Of a stretch of 64,000 nt of DNA, positions 17,471-25,091 are shown one piece after another. Numbering within the stretch: position 1 is the stretch's first letter; each line of letters opens with the position of its first letter. Under the pieces are notes generated by a model. The model saw nothing but the letters and a program-made list of their open reading frames with translations. It was not told the origin of the DNA and did not search any database. Source of the DNA: Actinomycetota bacterium (GTDB lineage Bacteria; Actinomycetota; Actinomycetes; Mycobacteriales; Micromonosporaceae); NCBI GenBank assembly GCA_005885555.1, contig VAWN01000042.1, positions 4,172 to 68,171 on the forward strand, read 5' to 3'. The translations under genes and the position numbers were made by a program.

Positions 17471-18202
17471 ATGACGAGGAACGCTCCTATCCGGGTTGCC
17501 GCGGCAATCACCGCGGGCCTGGTCGCGGCCGGGTCAGTCGCCGGCTGCGGACTGAGCACCAACCGGTTCAGCGACGAGCACACCGAGGCCGTCGCGCTCA
17601 CCGCGATCACGACCGACGGCGGATCCGGTTCGGTGACCGTGTCGTCCGGGCCGGCGGGCTCGGTCCGGGTACTGCGGCACGTGACGTACCGGGGCACCAA
17701 GCCGGGCGCCACCGACCAGCGCAGCGGCACCACACTCGCACTCAAGACCACGTGCGGCTCCCAGTGTTCGGTGTCCTACGAGGTGACCGCGCCGGCCGGG
17801 GTACGGGTCAGCGGGCACAGCGGCTCCGGCGCGCTGAACCTGTCGGACGTGTCGACCGTCGGGGTGGACGTCGGGTCGGGCGCGGTGACGGTACGCCAGG
17901 CGTCCGGGGACGTGAACGTGCAGACCGGCTCCGGTGCGGTCCGGCTGACCGGCATCAGCGGCCCGGCGGTCGTGAACACCGGTTCGGGTGCCGTCACCGT
18001 GCAGGTCACCGGGCCGGGTAACGTGACCGTGCGGACCGGCTCCGGCGCGATCCGGGTTACCGTGCCCTCCGGCGTCCGGTACCGCGTCAACGCGTCGTCC
18101 GACTCCGGACACGTGGACGTGAAGGTGCCCACCGATCCGGCCGCGGAGCACGCGATCGACGTACACAGCGGCAGCGGCGCCGTTATCGTGGAGGCCGGCT
18201 GA
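17471..18202 (+). CDS. DUF4097-like beta-helical lipoprotein
   Basis: A 243-residue lipoprotein. The signal peptide runs RVAAAITAGLVAAGSVAGC with lipobox SVAGC. The mature part consists of repeated strands with the motif GSGAV (GSGALNL, GSGAVTV, GSGAVRL, GSGAVTV, GSGAIRV, GSGAVIV), the pattern of DUF4097/DUF2807-type right-handed beta-helix domains. Two Cys (TTCGSQCSV) may form a disulphide. It is likely exposed on the outer face of the membrane. The start at 17471 is preferred to an earlier ATG because it gives the clean signal. Confidence 0.82.
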   Translation: MTRNAPIRVAAAITAGLVAAGSVAGCGLSTNRFSDEHTEAVALTAITTDGGSGSVTVSSGPAGSVRVLRHVTYRGTKPGATDQRSGTTLALKTTCGSQCSVSYEVTAPAGVRVSGHSGSGALNLSDVSTVGVDVGSGAVTVRQASGDVNVQTGSGAVRLTGISGPAVVNTGSGAVTVQVTGPGNVTVRTGSGAIRVTVPSGVRYRVNASSDSGHVDVKVPTDPAAEHAIDVHSGSGAVIVEAG

Positions 18203-18223
18203 CGGGCACGATGCGGGGAGCAG

Positions 18224-18898
18224 ATGGTGGTCGACGGGTACCGTCGCCGGTGGCTGGGGCGCCACCCGCTCGCGATGCGGCGAGCCGTGCCGGTGGCCGC
18301 GGTCGGGTTGGTCGTCGCCGTCGCGTTGCTGTCATGGGTGCGGTGGGAGATCGCGGTGGTCGCCGGCTGGGACGCGGCAGCGCTGGCCTTCCTCGGCACG
18401 GTCTGGCCCAAGGTACTGCGGGCGGACGGGGCGCAGACCGAGCGGGTCGCCGGACAGGAGGACGAGCCGCGCGTCTCGGCGGCCGTACTGCTGCTCGGGG
18501 CGAGCGTCGTCAGCCTCCTGGGGGTGGGCTTCTCCCTGGTCCTCGCCGGGCACAACAGCGGGGCGGTGCGGCTGCTGCTGATCGGGCTGGCGACCTTCAC
18601 GGTCGTGCTGTCGTGGACGGTGGTCAACACCGTGTACACGCTGCGGTACGCCGATCTGCATTTCCGGTCGGCCGGGGGAGGTGTCGTGTTCGACCTGCCG
18701 GCCGGGTCGCCACCGCCGGCGTACCGGGACTTCGCCTACGTCGCCTTCACGATCGGCATGACGTACCAGGTGTCGGACACGAGCGTGCGGGATCCGCGCA
18801 TCCGGCGCACGGTGCTCGGCCATGCCCTGCTGTCGTATCTGTTCGGCGTGGTGATCGTGGCCGGCTCGGTCAGCCTCATCGCCGGCCTGGTCCACTAG
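18224..18898 (+). CDS. DUF1345 family membrane protein
   Basis: A 224-residue integral membrane protein with about five hydrophobic segments (near residues 22-38, 45-60, 85-108, 115-137 and 200-222). The conserved DUF1345 blocks [17 protein letters not shown] and [15 protein letters not shown] are both present. The function of the family is unknown. Its 3' end overlaps the convergent dipeptidase gene by 23 bases. Confidence 0.87.
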   Translation: MVVDGYRRRWLGRHPLAMRRAVPVAAVGLVVAVALLSWVRWEIAVVAGWDAAALAFLGTVWPKVLRADGAQTERVAGQEDEPRVSAAVLLLGASVVSLLGVGFSLVLAGHNSGAVRLLLIGLATFTVVLSWTVVNTVYTLRYADLHFRSAGGGVVFDLPAGSPPPAYRDFAYVAFTIGMTYQVSDTSVRDPRIRRTVLGHALLSYLFGVVIVAGSVSLIAGLVH

Positions 18899-19979
18899 CC
18901 CGCTCGGTCGCCCGCAGTACCCGCACGGCGTTGCGCCAACCGAGTTTCGCGCACTCGTCGGCGGACCAGCCGCGGCTGTCAAGTTCGGCGAACAGCGCGG
19001 GATAGCCGGCCACATCGGCGAGATCCCGCGGTACCAGGTCGGTGCCGTCGAAGTCACCACCGAGGCCGACCGCGTCCACGCCGGCCACCTCCCGGATGTG
19101 TTCGACGTGGTCGGCGACGTCGGCCGCCGTGCACGGCGGGCAGGGGTTGGCCGCGAGCCATTCGTCGCGGCGTTGTGTCCACTGTGGACTGCCGGCCGGC
19201 TCCTCGATGCCTTCCTCGACGGCCGTCCAGGACTGCCCCCACTCGCGGCAACGCTCGCTGACGAACACCGGAACGAAAGTCACCATCACGACGCCTTCGC
19301 TGTCCTTCACCCGCTGCAGCACGTCGTCCGGGACGTTGCGCGGATGGTCGCACAGTGCCCTGGCGCTGGAGTGCGAGAAGAACGCCGGTGCCGGTGAGGT
19401 GTCGAGGGCCGCGTGCATCGTCGACGCAGCGACGTGGGACAGGTCGACCAGCATGCCCAGCCGGTTCATCTCGCGCACGACCTCGTGGCCGAAGGCGGAC
19501 AGCCCGCCCACCGCCGGGTCGTCGGTCGCGCTGTCCGCCCACGGGGTGTTGCGGCCGTGGGTCAGCGTCAGGTACCGCACCCCGAGCCCGTACAGCATCC
19601 GCAGTACCGCAAGCGAGGAGGCGATGCAGTGCCCGCCCTCGGCGCCGAGCAGGGAGGCGATCCGGCCCGCCGCCATCGCGCGCTCGACGTCGTCGGCGCA
19701 CGTCGCCAGTACCAGCTCGGTGGGGTACCGCGCGACGAGGCGACGGACCAGGTCGATCTGTTCGAGTACCGCGACGGTGGACGCCGGCTCGGAATCCCCG
19801 CAGGGCACGTAGACCGACCAGAACTGGGCGGCGACCCCGCCCCGGCGCAGTCGCGGCAGGTCGGTGTGCAGGCCGTCGCGGCTCAGGTCGGTACGCATGT
19901 CCGGATCGATGCCGTGCTTGCGTAGCTGCCAGGCGTAGTCGTTGTGCCCGTCCACGACGGGTACCAGCGGGCTGGTCAT
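18876..19979 (-). CDS. Membrane-dipeptidase family M19 (renal dipeptidase-like)
   Basis: A 367-residue zinc dipeptidase of family M19, cleaving dipeptides including those with D-residues at the C-terminal side. Motifs are the N-terminal DGHND metal site, LGAEGGH (bridging Glu), LVDLSHVA and FSHSSAR (His ligands) and [10 protein letters not shown] near the C-terminus. There is no signal peptide, so the enzyme is predicted to be cytoplasmic. It starts next to the divergent broken hypothetical gene at 20061. Confidence 0.92.
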   Translation of the reverse strand: MTSPLVPVVDGHNDYAWQLRKHGIDPDMRTDLSRDGLHTDLPRLRRGGVAAQFWSVYVPCGDSEPASTVAVLEQIDLVRRLVARYPTELVLATCADDVERAMAAGRIASLLGAEGGHCIASSLAVLRMLYGLGVRYLTLTHGRNTPWADSATDDPAVGGLSAFGHEVVREMNRLGMLVDLSHVAASTMHAALDTSPAPAFFSHSSARALCDHPRNVPDDVLQRVKDSEGVVMVTFVPVFVSERCREWGQSWTAVEEGIEEPAGSPQWTQRRDEWLAANPCPPCTAADVADHVEHIREVAGVDAVGLGGDFDGTDLVPRDLADVAGYPALFAELDSRGWSADECAKLGWRNAVRVLRATERASGPGRR

Positions 19980-20001
19980 GGCCCCAACCTACCGGCGCGC
20001 C

Positions 20002-20029
20002 GTGGTCCGCGCGTTGTGGTCCGCGCGTT
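20002..20029. repeat. Tandem 14-bp direct repeat
   Basis: Two perfect adjacent copies of GTGGTCCGCGCGTT between the dipeptidase start and the broken hypothetical gene. A third partial copy of the word (GTGGTCCGCGCGGT) occurs at about 20115-20128 inside that gene. Confidence 0.75.
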
Positions 20030-20060
20030 GTAGCGTCAACGCATCCATGACACTCTCGGT

Positions 20061-20586
20061 GTGCTGGCCCACCGCGGCGGCCTGGTCGTGCGGCGACCGG
20101 AGCTGACCGTCGGCGTGGTCCGCGCGGTGTCCCGGCCCACCGGCCTGGAGCTCGACCTGCTGGCGCGGCGGCCGCCGGACCGGCGCAGCGCCACCGAGCG
20201 GCAGGCCGACATCCGGGCGGGTCGCGACGCGCCGCCGGTGGTACCGCGCCGGCTGCTGCCGAAGTTCGACGAAGGCACCGACCGGATCGGCTCTGGCACC
20301 GCGTCGCCGCCTCCGGGCCCGTGGAGCTGGCTGTCGAGGCGGGGCGGATCGTCGCGGTACCACAGGTGTTGAGCCGCGGTGACGATGCCGTCGTGGTGCT
20401 CACCCGGCTGACCGCCGTCGGTACCGTGCTGTCGCTGGAGATCCTCAGCGTGGCCACGGGGAGACCGGCGCGGGCGGTGTTCGCCGGCGCCTTCCCGCCC
20501 GGCCGGCCGGCCGCGTCCTCGACCTCGTGGTCGCCTGGCCGGCGGCCGGGCTGCCCGACGTGTGCGTCGCGATCCCGCTGCGCTGA
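20061..20586 (+). pseudogene. Hypothetical protein broken across three frames
   Basis: Three frames each show protein-like sequence that joins end to end: frame one from GTG 20061 (LAHRGGLVVRRPELTVGVV to LPKFDEGTD), a second from about 20285 (LWHRVAASGPVELAVEAGR to VFAGAFPPG), and a third from about 20507 (GRVLDLVVAWPAAGLPDVCV) ending at TGA 20584-20586. Each junction needs one added base; the second lies in a slippery CCGGCCGGCCGG run. Uninterrupted length would be about 175 residues. The family is not recognised. Either the gene is decayed or the sequence has indel errors here. Confidence 0.6.
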
Positions 20587-20639
20587 GCCGTTTTCGAATG
20601 TGTTGGCGCGATCCTCCGCCGTCGGCGAAGGTGGGCACC

Positions 20640-21200
20640 ATGACGAGTCAACACGTGGTCGGTTATGACGGTATGTGGGCGCCGGCCGGGAAGGACCCGC
20701 GCGTGATGGCCAACCCGGTCGGCGAACTGGCGACCATCCGCGAATACCTCACCAACTACCGGCTCACGCTGGGCATGAAGTGCGACGACCTGACGCCGGA
20801 ACAGCTGGCCACCCGGTCGGTGCCGCCGTCGACGATGAGCCTGCTCGGCCTGATCCGGCACATGGCCCGGGTGGAGCACAACTGGTTCCAGCGGTCGTTG
20901 CAGGGCCGTCGGGACATCCCCCGGCTGTACTGGTCCGCCGACAACCACGACCTGGACTTCGACGGCGCGGTCGCCGAGGCGGGCGTCGTCGAGGACGCGT
21001 TCGCCGCGTGGAAGGCGCAGATCGCGGCCGCCGACGAGTGGCTGGACGGGCTGACCGACCTCGACGCCACGGTGCGCACCCCGCACGGCGAGGAGGCGAG
21101 CATCCGGGACATCCTCATTCACATGATCGAGGAGTACGCCCGGCACTGCGGGCACGCCGACCTGCTCCGCGAGTGCATCGACGGGCGCACCGGTCAGTAG
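20640..21200 (+). CDS. DinB family protein (DUF664)
   Basis: A 186-residue four-helix-bundle protein of the DinB/DUF664 group. The diagnostic elements are LTLGMKCDDLTPEQLATR in helix one, LIRHMARVEHNWF (His ligand), and ILIHMIEEYARHCGHADLLRE near the end (two further His), which together form the metal site of this family. Members include bacillithiol/mycothiol-dependent transferases, but many have unknown roles. The start at 20640 has GAAGGTGGG upstream. Confidence 0.85.
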   Translation: MTSQHVVGYDGMWAPAGKDPRVMANPVGELATIREYLTNYRLTLGMKCDDLTPEQLATRSVPPSTMSLLGLIRHMARVEHNWFQRSLQGRRDIPRLYWSADNHDLDFDGAVAEAGVVEDAFAAWKAQIAAADEWLDGLTDLDATVRTPHGEEASIRDILIHMIEEYARHCGHADLLRECIDGRTGQ

Positions 21201-21234
21201 CCCCGCGACGAAGGCGATCGGGTACTGCTCGTGG

Positions 21235-21510
21235 TCATCCCTTGACGACGAACGCGACCTGGTCGATGTAGCACCAGCTCCAGTCCTCGCCGGGCTCCGC
21301 GGAGCGGGCGATCGGATGCTGCCCGTCGCGCGCGTGTGCCGACGCGTGCCGGTGGGGGGAACTGTCGCAGCAGCCGATGTGGCCGCAGGACTGGCACATC
21401 CGCAGGTGCACCCAGCGACCGCCGATCGCGAGGCAGTCCTCGCAGCCGGGGATCTCCTCGGGCAGGTCGAGCACGGTGATGCTGCCGGTGTGCGTGCAGA
21501 TCGGGTCCAT
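21235..21510 (-). CDS. UBP-type zinc finger protein
   Basis: A 91-residue protein that is one UBP-type zinc finger. Zinc ligands are CEDC (after EEIPG), CQSCGHIGCCD and SPHRHASAHA; Trp and Asp/Glu around WSWCYID complete the ubiquitin-binding-like fold. Such stand-alone domains are common in actinobacteria and their partner is unknown. Convergent with the DinB gene. Confidence 0.87.
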   Translation of the reverse strand: MDPICTHTGSITVLDLPEEIPGCEDCLAIGGRWVHLRMCQSCGHIGCCDSSPHRHASAHARDGQHPIARSAEPGEDWSWCYIDQVAFVVKG

Positions 21511-21666
21511 CTGGCGCCTCCCTTGCGCTTGTCACCCGCGGCCGCTGTCCGCGGCGGAAGCCGACGACCAGTATGACGCCGATCCGGCCGGGTCGCCGCT
21601 GGCGTTGCCGGCACGCACCTACGGCGGTCGTCGGCGGTCACCGCTCTTCCGGTGGAGTTGGCGGTG

Positions 21667-21680
21667 CGGTTAACTAACCG
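21667..21680. promoter_or_regulatory. Palindromic operator candidate
   Basis: CGGTTA-AC-TAACCG is a 6-bp inverted repeat with a 2-base spacer, about 25-50 bases upstream of the broken secreted glycosidase remnant. It resembles a regulator half-site of the GTTA/TAAC kind, as in the ROK site at 57484-57502, though spacing differs. Confidence 0.35.
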
Positions 21681-21717
21681 TCATCGGGTTCTCACCGGCG
21701 TTGGTATGGATGACGGC

Positions 21718-21984
21718 ATGCGTGGTATTTCCGCCCTGGTGCTCTCCGCCGTGCTCCTGCTCACGCCCGGTGCCGCGGGCGCGGCACCCGCCGATTGGTC
21801 GGGGCTGCGCTCGACGCGCGCGGCACCGTGACGCGACTGCTCGACTCCGGGGGCGGCCCGATCCCGGCCGACGGGCTGTACCGACGTGGTCGGCGGCGGA
21901 CCGTACCTCGTCAAGGACGGGCGGCCGGTCGGCGACGCGATCCTCGTCTTCCCGCGGTCAGCTCAGGTCGGCGGTGACGAGTAG
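21718..21984 (+). pseudogene. Remnant of a secreted phosphodiester glycosidase-like (NAGPA) protein
   Basis: The first frame encodes a normal signal peptide (MRGISALVLSAVLLLTPGAA, then GAAPAD) and stops at 21829-21831. In a second frame follows LDARGTVTRLLDSGGGPIPA, and in the original frame again TDVVGGGPYLVKDGRPVG up to TAG 21982-21984. GGGPIPADG and VGGGPxLVxDGR are blocks of phosphodiester glycosidase (NAGPA/DUF2233) proteins that are normally tens of residues apart and part of a 300-400 residue enzyme, so most of the gene is missing. The end overlaps the SWIM gene stop by 27 bases. Confidence 0.6.
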
Positions 21985-23952
21985 GCGCAGCTGGGCGTCG
22001 AGCCACGCCGTAGCGGCGCGGGCGCTGGGCTCGGGGGAGAGGGCCTGCGCGAAGCGGTCCACCGCCGCCGCGGCCCGGTGCAGGCCGACGCGGCGCAGGC
22101 TTTCCGCGACGGTACCGAGCCGGCCCGCGAAGGTACCCGGCAGGTGACGCAGGCCGCGGTGCGCGGCTTCGGCGAGCACCGTGAGCGCTTCGCCCAGCGC
22201 GGCCGGGATCGGCTCCCGGACCGGGCCGGCGTCGACGTCGAGCGGGGCGGCACCGGTACCGGCGGCGAGGTCGGGTACCACGACGGTGCCGGCCACGGCG
22301 ACCGCGACCGGCTCGATGACGAAGCGGCCACCGGTGCGGTGCAGCGTGCCGGCGACGTACCGGGGACTGCCGTCCAGTGCTTCGGCCAGCGCGTCGAGCG
22401 CGGCCGGGCACTGCGCGCGGTGCTCCGCATGGATCGTGGCCACGCCGCCGGCCGGGTCCTCGACCACGGCCTGCAGGTACTGGTCGCCCGGCGCGTACCC
22501 GATGGACCGCACCGCGCCCAGTTCGACGACCCGGACGAACTCCGCCTCGACCCGCGGCCGGACCAGCCGCGGCGGCAGCTCGTCGAAGACCCGCCGCAGC
22601 GCGGCCAGGTCGCGCACCAGCAACGAGTCCGGCAACGTGCCCCAGGCGCCGCCGGACGGCGTGCACGTGGTACGCGCGACCCGGCTGCTGGCGAGCCGGA
22701 CGGTGCGGCTGGCGCTGCGTACCGCCGACTCGGTGACCACGTTGCCGGCGGCGAGCGCGGCGACGGTCTGCCCGCCGACGCGGCGCCCACCCAGCTGCGC
22801 GGTACCGTCGCCGGCCGGCCAGCGGCGCCGCAGTACCAGTACCGTGCCGGCGTCCGGCTGGGCAAGGAAGATCTCGGCGACCCGTTCGTCCGCGGTCGCG
22901 GCGACCCGGCAGCCCAGGCCGGTCAGCCGTACCCGGCGCAGCGGCGTCTCGCCGGCCTCCTCGGTACCCAGGACCCGCGAGCGCAGGCTGGCGCCACCAT
23001 TGGCGACCGCGCGGTCCCGGGCGGCCAGCTCGGCGAGCACCTCGGCGACCCGTTCGGCACGGTACCGGGCGCTGCGTGCGTGGTACGCCTCCAGCTGCTC
23101 GGCCAGCTCGTCGAGGGCGAGCAGCGGCCAGCGCAGGCCGCGTCGGTCGAGGTCCTGCCGGACCCGGGCGACCGCCGACCGCAGCGCGGGGCCGGCCTGG
23201 GTCGCGCCGTCGAGCAGTACCTCCTCGGCGAGTCCCAGCGCCGCGTCGAGCCCCGAGGGGCTGGTGGCGGCCACCCGCTCGGCGCCGACGTCGAGCCGCA
23301 CCTCGGCCGCGTCGGGTGAGGTGGCGCCAGGGGCGGCCGCGTCGGGGGCGGCCGCGTCGGGGGCGGCCGCGTCGGCGGCGCGGAACGCCCACACGGCAAG
23401 CGCCACAAGCTGTTCACGGGTACCGTCCGCGGCGTCGGTGTGCGCGTACCCCAGCTCGTGCGGTACGAGGAAGCGGACCGTGGCGGCGGGCAGCTCGACG
23501 CTCGGTACCGGGTCGGCCGGCGTCGGTCGCCGTACCCGGGCCGGGTACCCGGTGCGGAAGGTGCGCCGGGCGGCGGCGAGCTGGCGGGCGCCGATCAGCT
23601 CCTCGATCGCCGCGTCGGTGAACTCCCCGGGCGACCACACGTCGAACGTCGGCGCGCCGCCCGTGTCGACAGCCGGCGCGGTGCCGTCGCGCTGGTAGGC
23701 GAGGACGAGGGCGAGCAGGTGCCGGCAGATGCCGGTCGCGGCGCAGCTGCAGGTGCCGCTGTCCAGGCCGGTGCCGGGTGGCAGGGCGCTGCGCGCACCG
23801 TCGGGATGCTCGCCGCGCACGGTGCCGTCCGGACCGGTCGACACGGCCGGCCCGGTACCGGCCTCGACCTCCCTGGCCGCCCGCTTCAGCAGCCCCCGGT
23901 TGGTCAGCGCGGCCAGCGCATCCGGCGTCAGCGCAAGCAGATCCGCCCTCAT
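21958..23952 (-). CDS. SWIM zinc finger protein (yehQ-like)
   Basis: A 664-residue protein with an N-terminal SWIM zinc finger (CSCAATGICRHLLALV, near residues 68-83), followed by a long helical region and a beta-rich C-terminal half. SWIM fingers bind DNA or protein. The ATG at 23952 overlaps the upstream VWA stop as ATGA. It is the last gene of a five-gene operon matching E. coli yehI-L-M-P-Q in content (this gene = yehQ). An Ala/Pro/Asp-rich linker is encoded by three perfect 15-bp repeats. Confidence 0.85.
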   Translation of the reverse strand: MRADLLALTPDALAALTNRGLLKRAAREVEAGTGPAVSTGPDGTVRGEHPDGARSALPPGTGLDSGTCSCAATGICRHLLALVLAYQRDGTAPAVDTGGAPTFDVWSPGEFTDAAIEELIGARQLAAARRTFRTGYPARVRRPTPADPVPSVELPAATVRFLVPHELGYAHTDAADGTREQLVALAVWAFRAADAAAPDAAAPDAAAPGATSPDAAEVRLDVGAERVAATSPSGLDAALGLAEEVLLDGATQAGPALRSAVARVRQDLDRRGLRWPLLALDELAEQLEAYHARSARYRAERVAEVLAELAARDRAVANGGASLRSRVLGTEEAGETPLRRVRLTGLGCRVAATADERVAEIFLAQPDAGTVLVLRRRWPAGDGTAQLGGRRVGGQTVAALAAGNVVTESAVRSASRTVRLASSRVARTTCTPSGGAWGTLPDSLLVRDLAALRRVFDELPPRLVRPRVEAEFVRVVELGAVRSIGYAPGDQYLQAVVEDPAGGVATIHAEHRAQCPAALDALAEALDGSPRYVAGTLHRTGGRFVIEPVAVAVAGTVVVPDLAAGTGAAPLDVDAGPVREPIPAALGEALTVLAEAAHRGLRHLPGTFAGRLGTVAESLRRVGLHRAAAAVDRFAQALSPEPSARAATAWLDAQLRLLVTADLS
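23331..23375. repeat. Three tandem 15-bp repeats inside SWIM gene
   Basis: Three perfect copies of GGGCGGCCGCGTCGG, in frame with the minus-strand gene and encoding repeated Ala-Ala-Pro-Asp-Ala units in a linker. The repeat unit is a multiple of three, so copy-number change would keep the frame. Confidence 0.9.
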
Positions 23953-25091
23953 CGGCCCACGTGCTCCGCGACGAAGGCGGCCAGCTGCCCGGGGGTCATC
24001 GCACCGACGTGGGCACCCGCGTCGGCCAGCCGCTGCGCGAGTTCCCGGTCGTACACCGGGTTGGCCTCCTCGTCCAGCGCGGCCAGCCCGAGCACGTGGG
24101 TACCCTGCTCGGCGAGCTGCCGTACCGTGCGCACCAGCCGCCCCGCGTCGCCGCCCTCGAAGAAGTCGGTGACCACCGCGAGGATGGCGCGCCGCGGGTC
24201 CTCGATGAGCGCCGCGCCGTAGGCGACCGCGCGGGCGATGTCGGTACCGCCGCCGAGCTGTACCTTCATCAGCAGCTGCACCGGATCGTCCACATCGGAC
24301 GTCAGGTCCACCACGTCGGTGTCGAACGCGACCAGATGCGTCTTCACCCCCGGCAGCCCCCACAGGCACGCCGCGGTGACCGCCGAGTGGATGACCGAAC
24401 CGGCCATCGAGCCGGACTGGTCGACGATCAGGATCACCTGCCAGCGGTCGAGGTGCCGGCGGGTACGGGAGAAGAAGTGCGCGGTCTCCAGGTACAGCCG
24501 GCGTTCCTCGGGCCGGTAGTGGCCGAGGTTGGCGCGGATGGTGCGGTGCGCGTCGAAGTTGCGCGCCTGCTTGAAGCGGCTGGGCCGGCGCGCCCGGGTA
24601 CCGGAGAACACCTGCCGCACCTCGGTGGCCAGGCGCCGCACCAGTTCCCGGACGACCGCCTCCACGATGCGCCGGGCCAGCGCCAGTACCTCGGGGTTCA
24701 TCAGGTGCTTGGTGCGCAGCACCGCCTTGAGCAGCGTGGCGTTGGGTTCGATGCGGGACAGCACGGTCGGGTCGGTGACCACGTCATGGATCTCGTACCG
24801 TTCCACCGCGTCGCGTTCCAGCCGCTCGATGGTCTCCTTGGGAAACAGCCGGGTGATCTGGTCCAGCCAGTCGACCGTGGTGAGGACCGAGTCCTCGCAG
24901 CCGCCGTAGCGCGCGCCGGGGCGCCGGATGCCGCGCTGGGCAAGGTCTTCGTCGCGCCCGTAGAGCCAGTCGAGTGCGGCGTCCCGGCCGGCGGCCGTCG
25001 CGTCGAGCGGTTGCCCGCCGAGCGCCGCGTGGCCGGCCTCACCGAGCACCAGCCGCCACCGTTCCAGCGCGGGATCCAGGCCGCCGGTCAT
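23949..25091 (-). CDS. VWA-domain protein (CoxE-like, yehP-like)
   Basis: A 380-residue protein. The C-terminal half is a von Willebrand A domain with an intact MIDAS: DQSGSM (first motif), GGTDIARAV (Thr) and VTDFFEGG (Asp). The N-terminal half is helical and probably binds the cognate ATPase. In MoxR systems the VWA partner acts with the AAA+ ring as an adaptor; E. coli YehP is annotated as a stimulator of YehL. It is four-base coupled to both neighbours (SWIM and DUF5682). Confidence 0.9.
   Translation of the reverse strand: MTGGLDPALERWRLVLGEAGHAALGGQPLDATAAGRDAALDWLYGRDEDLAQRGIRRPGARYGGCEDSVLTTVDWLDQITRLFPKETIERLERDAVERYEIHDVVTDPTVLSRIEPNATLLKAVLRTKHLMNPEVLALARRIVEAVVRELVRRLATEVRQVFSGTRARRPSRFKQARNFDAHRTIRANLGHYRPEERRLYLETAHFFSRTRRHLDRWQVILIVDQSGSMAGSVIHSAVTAACLWGLPGVKTHLVAFDTDVVDLTSDVDDPVQLLMKVQLGGGTDIARAVAYGAALIEDPRRAILAVVTDFFEGGDAGRLVRTVRQLAEQGTHVLGLAALDEEANPVYDRELAQRLADAGAHVGAMTPGQLAAFVAEHVGR

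Noticed and set aside
23331-23375. Three tandem 15-bp repeats as a possible CRISPR-like or regulatory array
   Set aside because: No spacers, in-frame with the SWIM gene and coding for an Ala/Pro linker.
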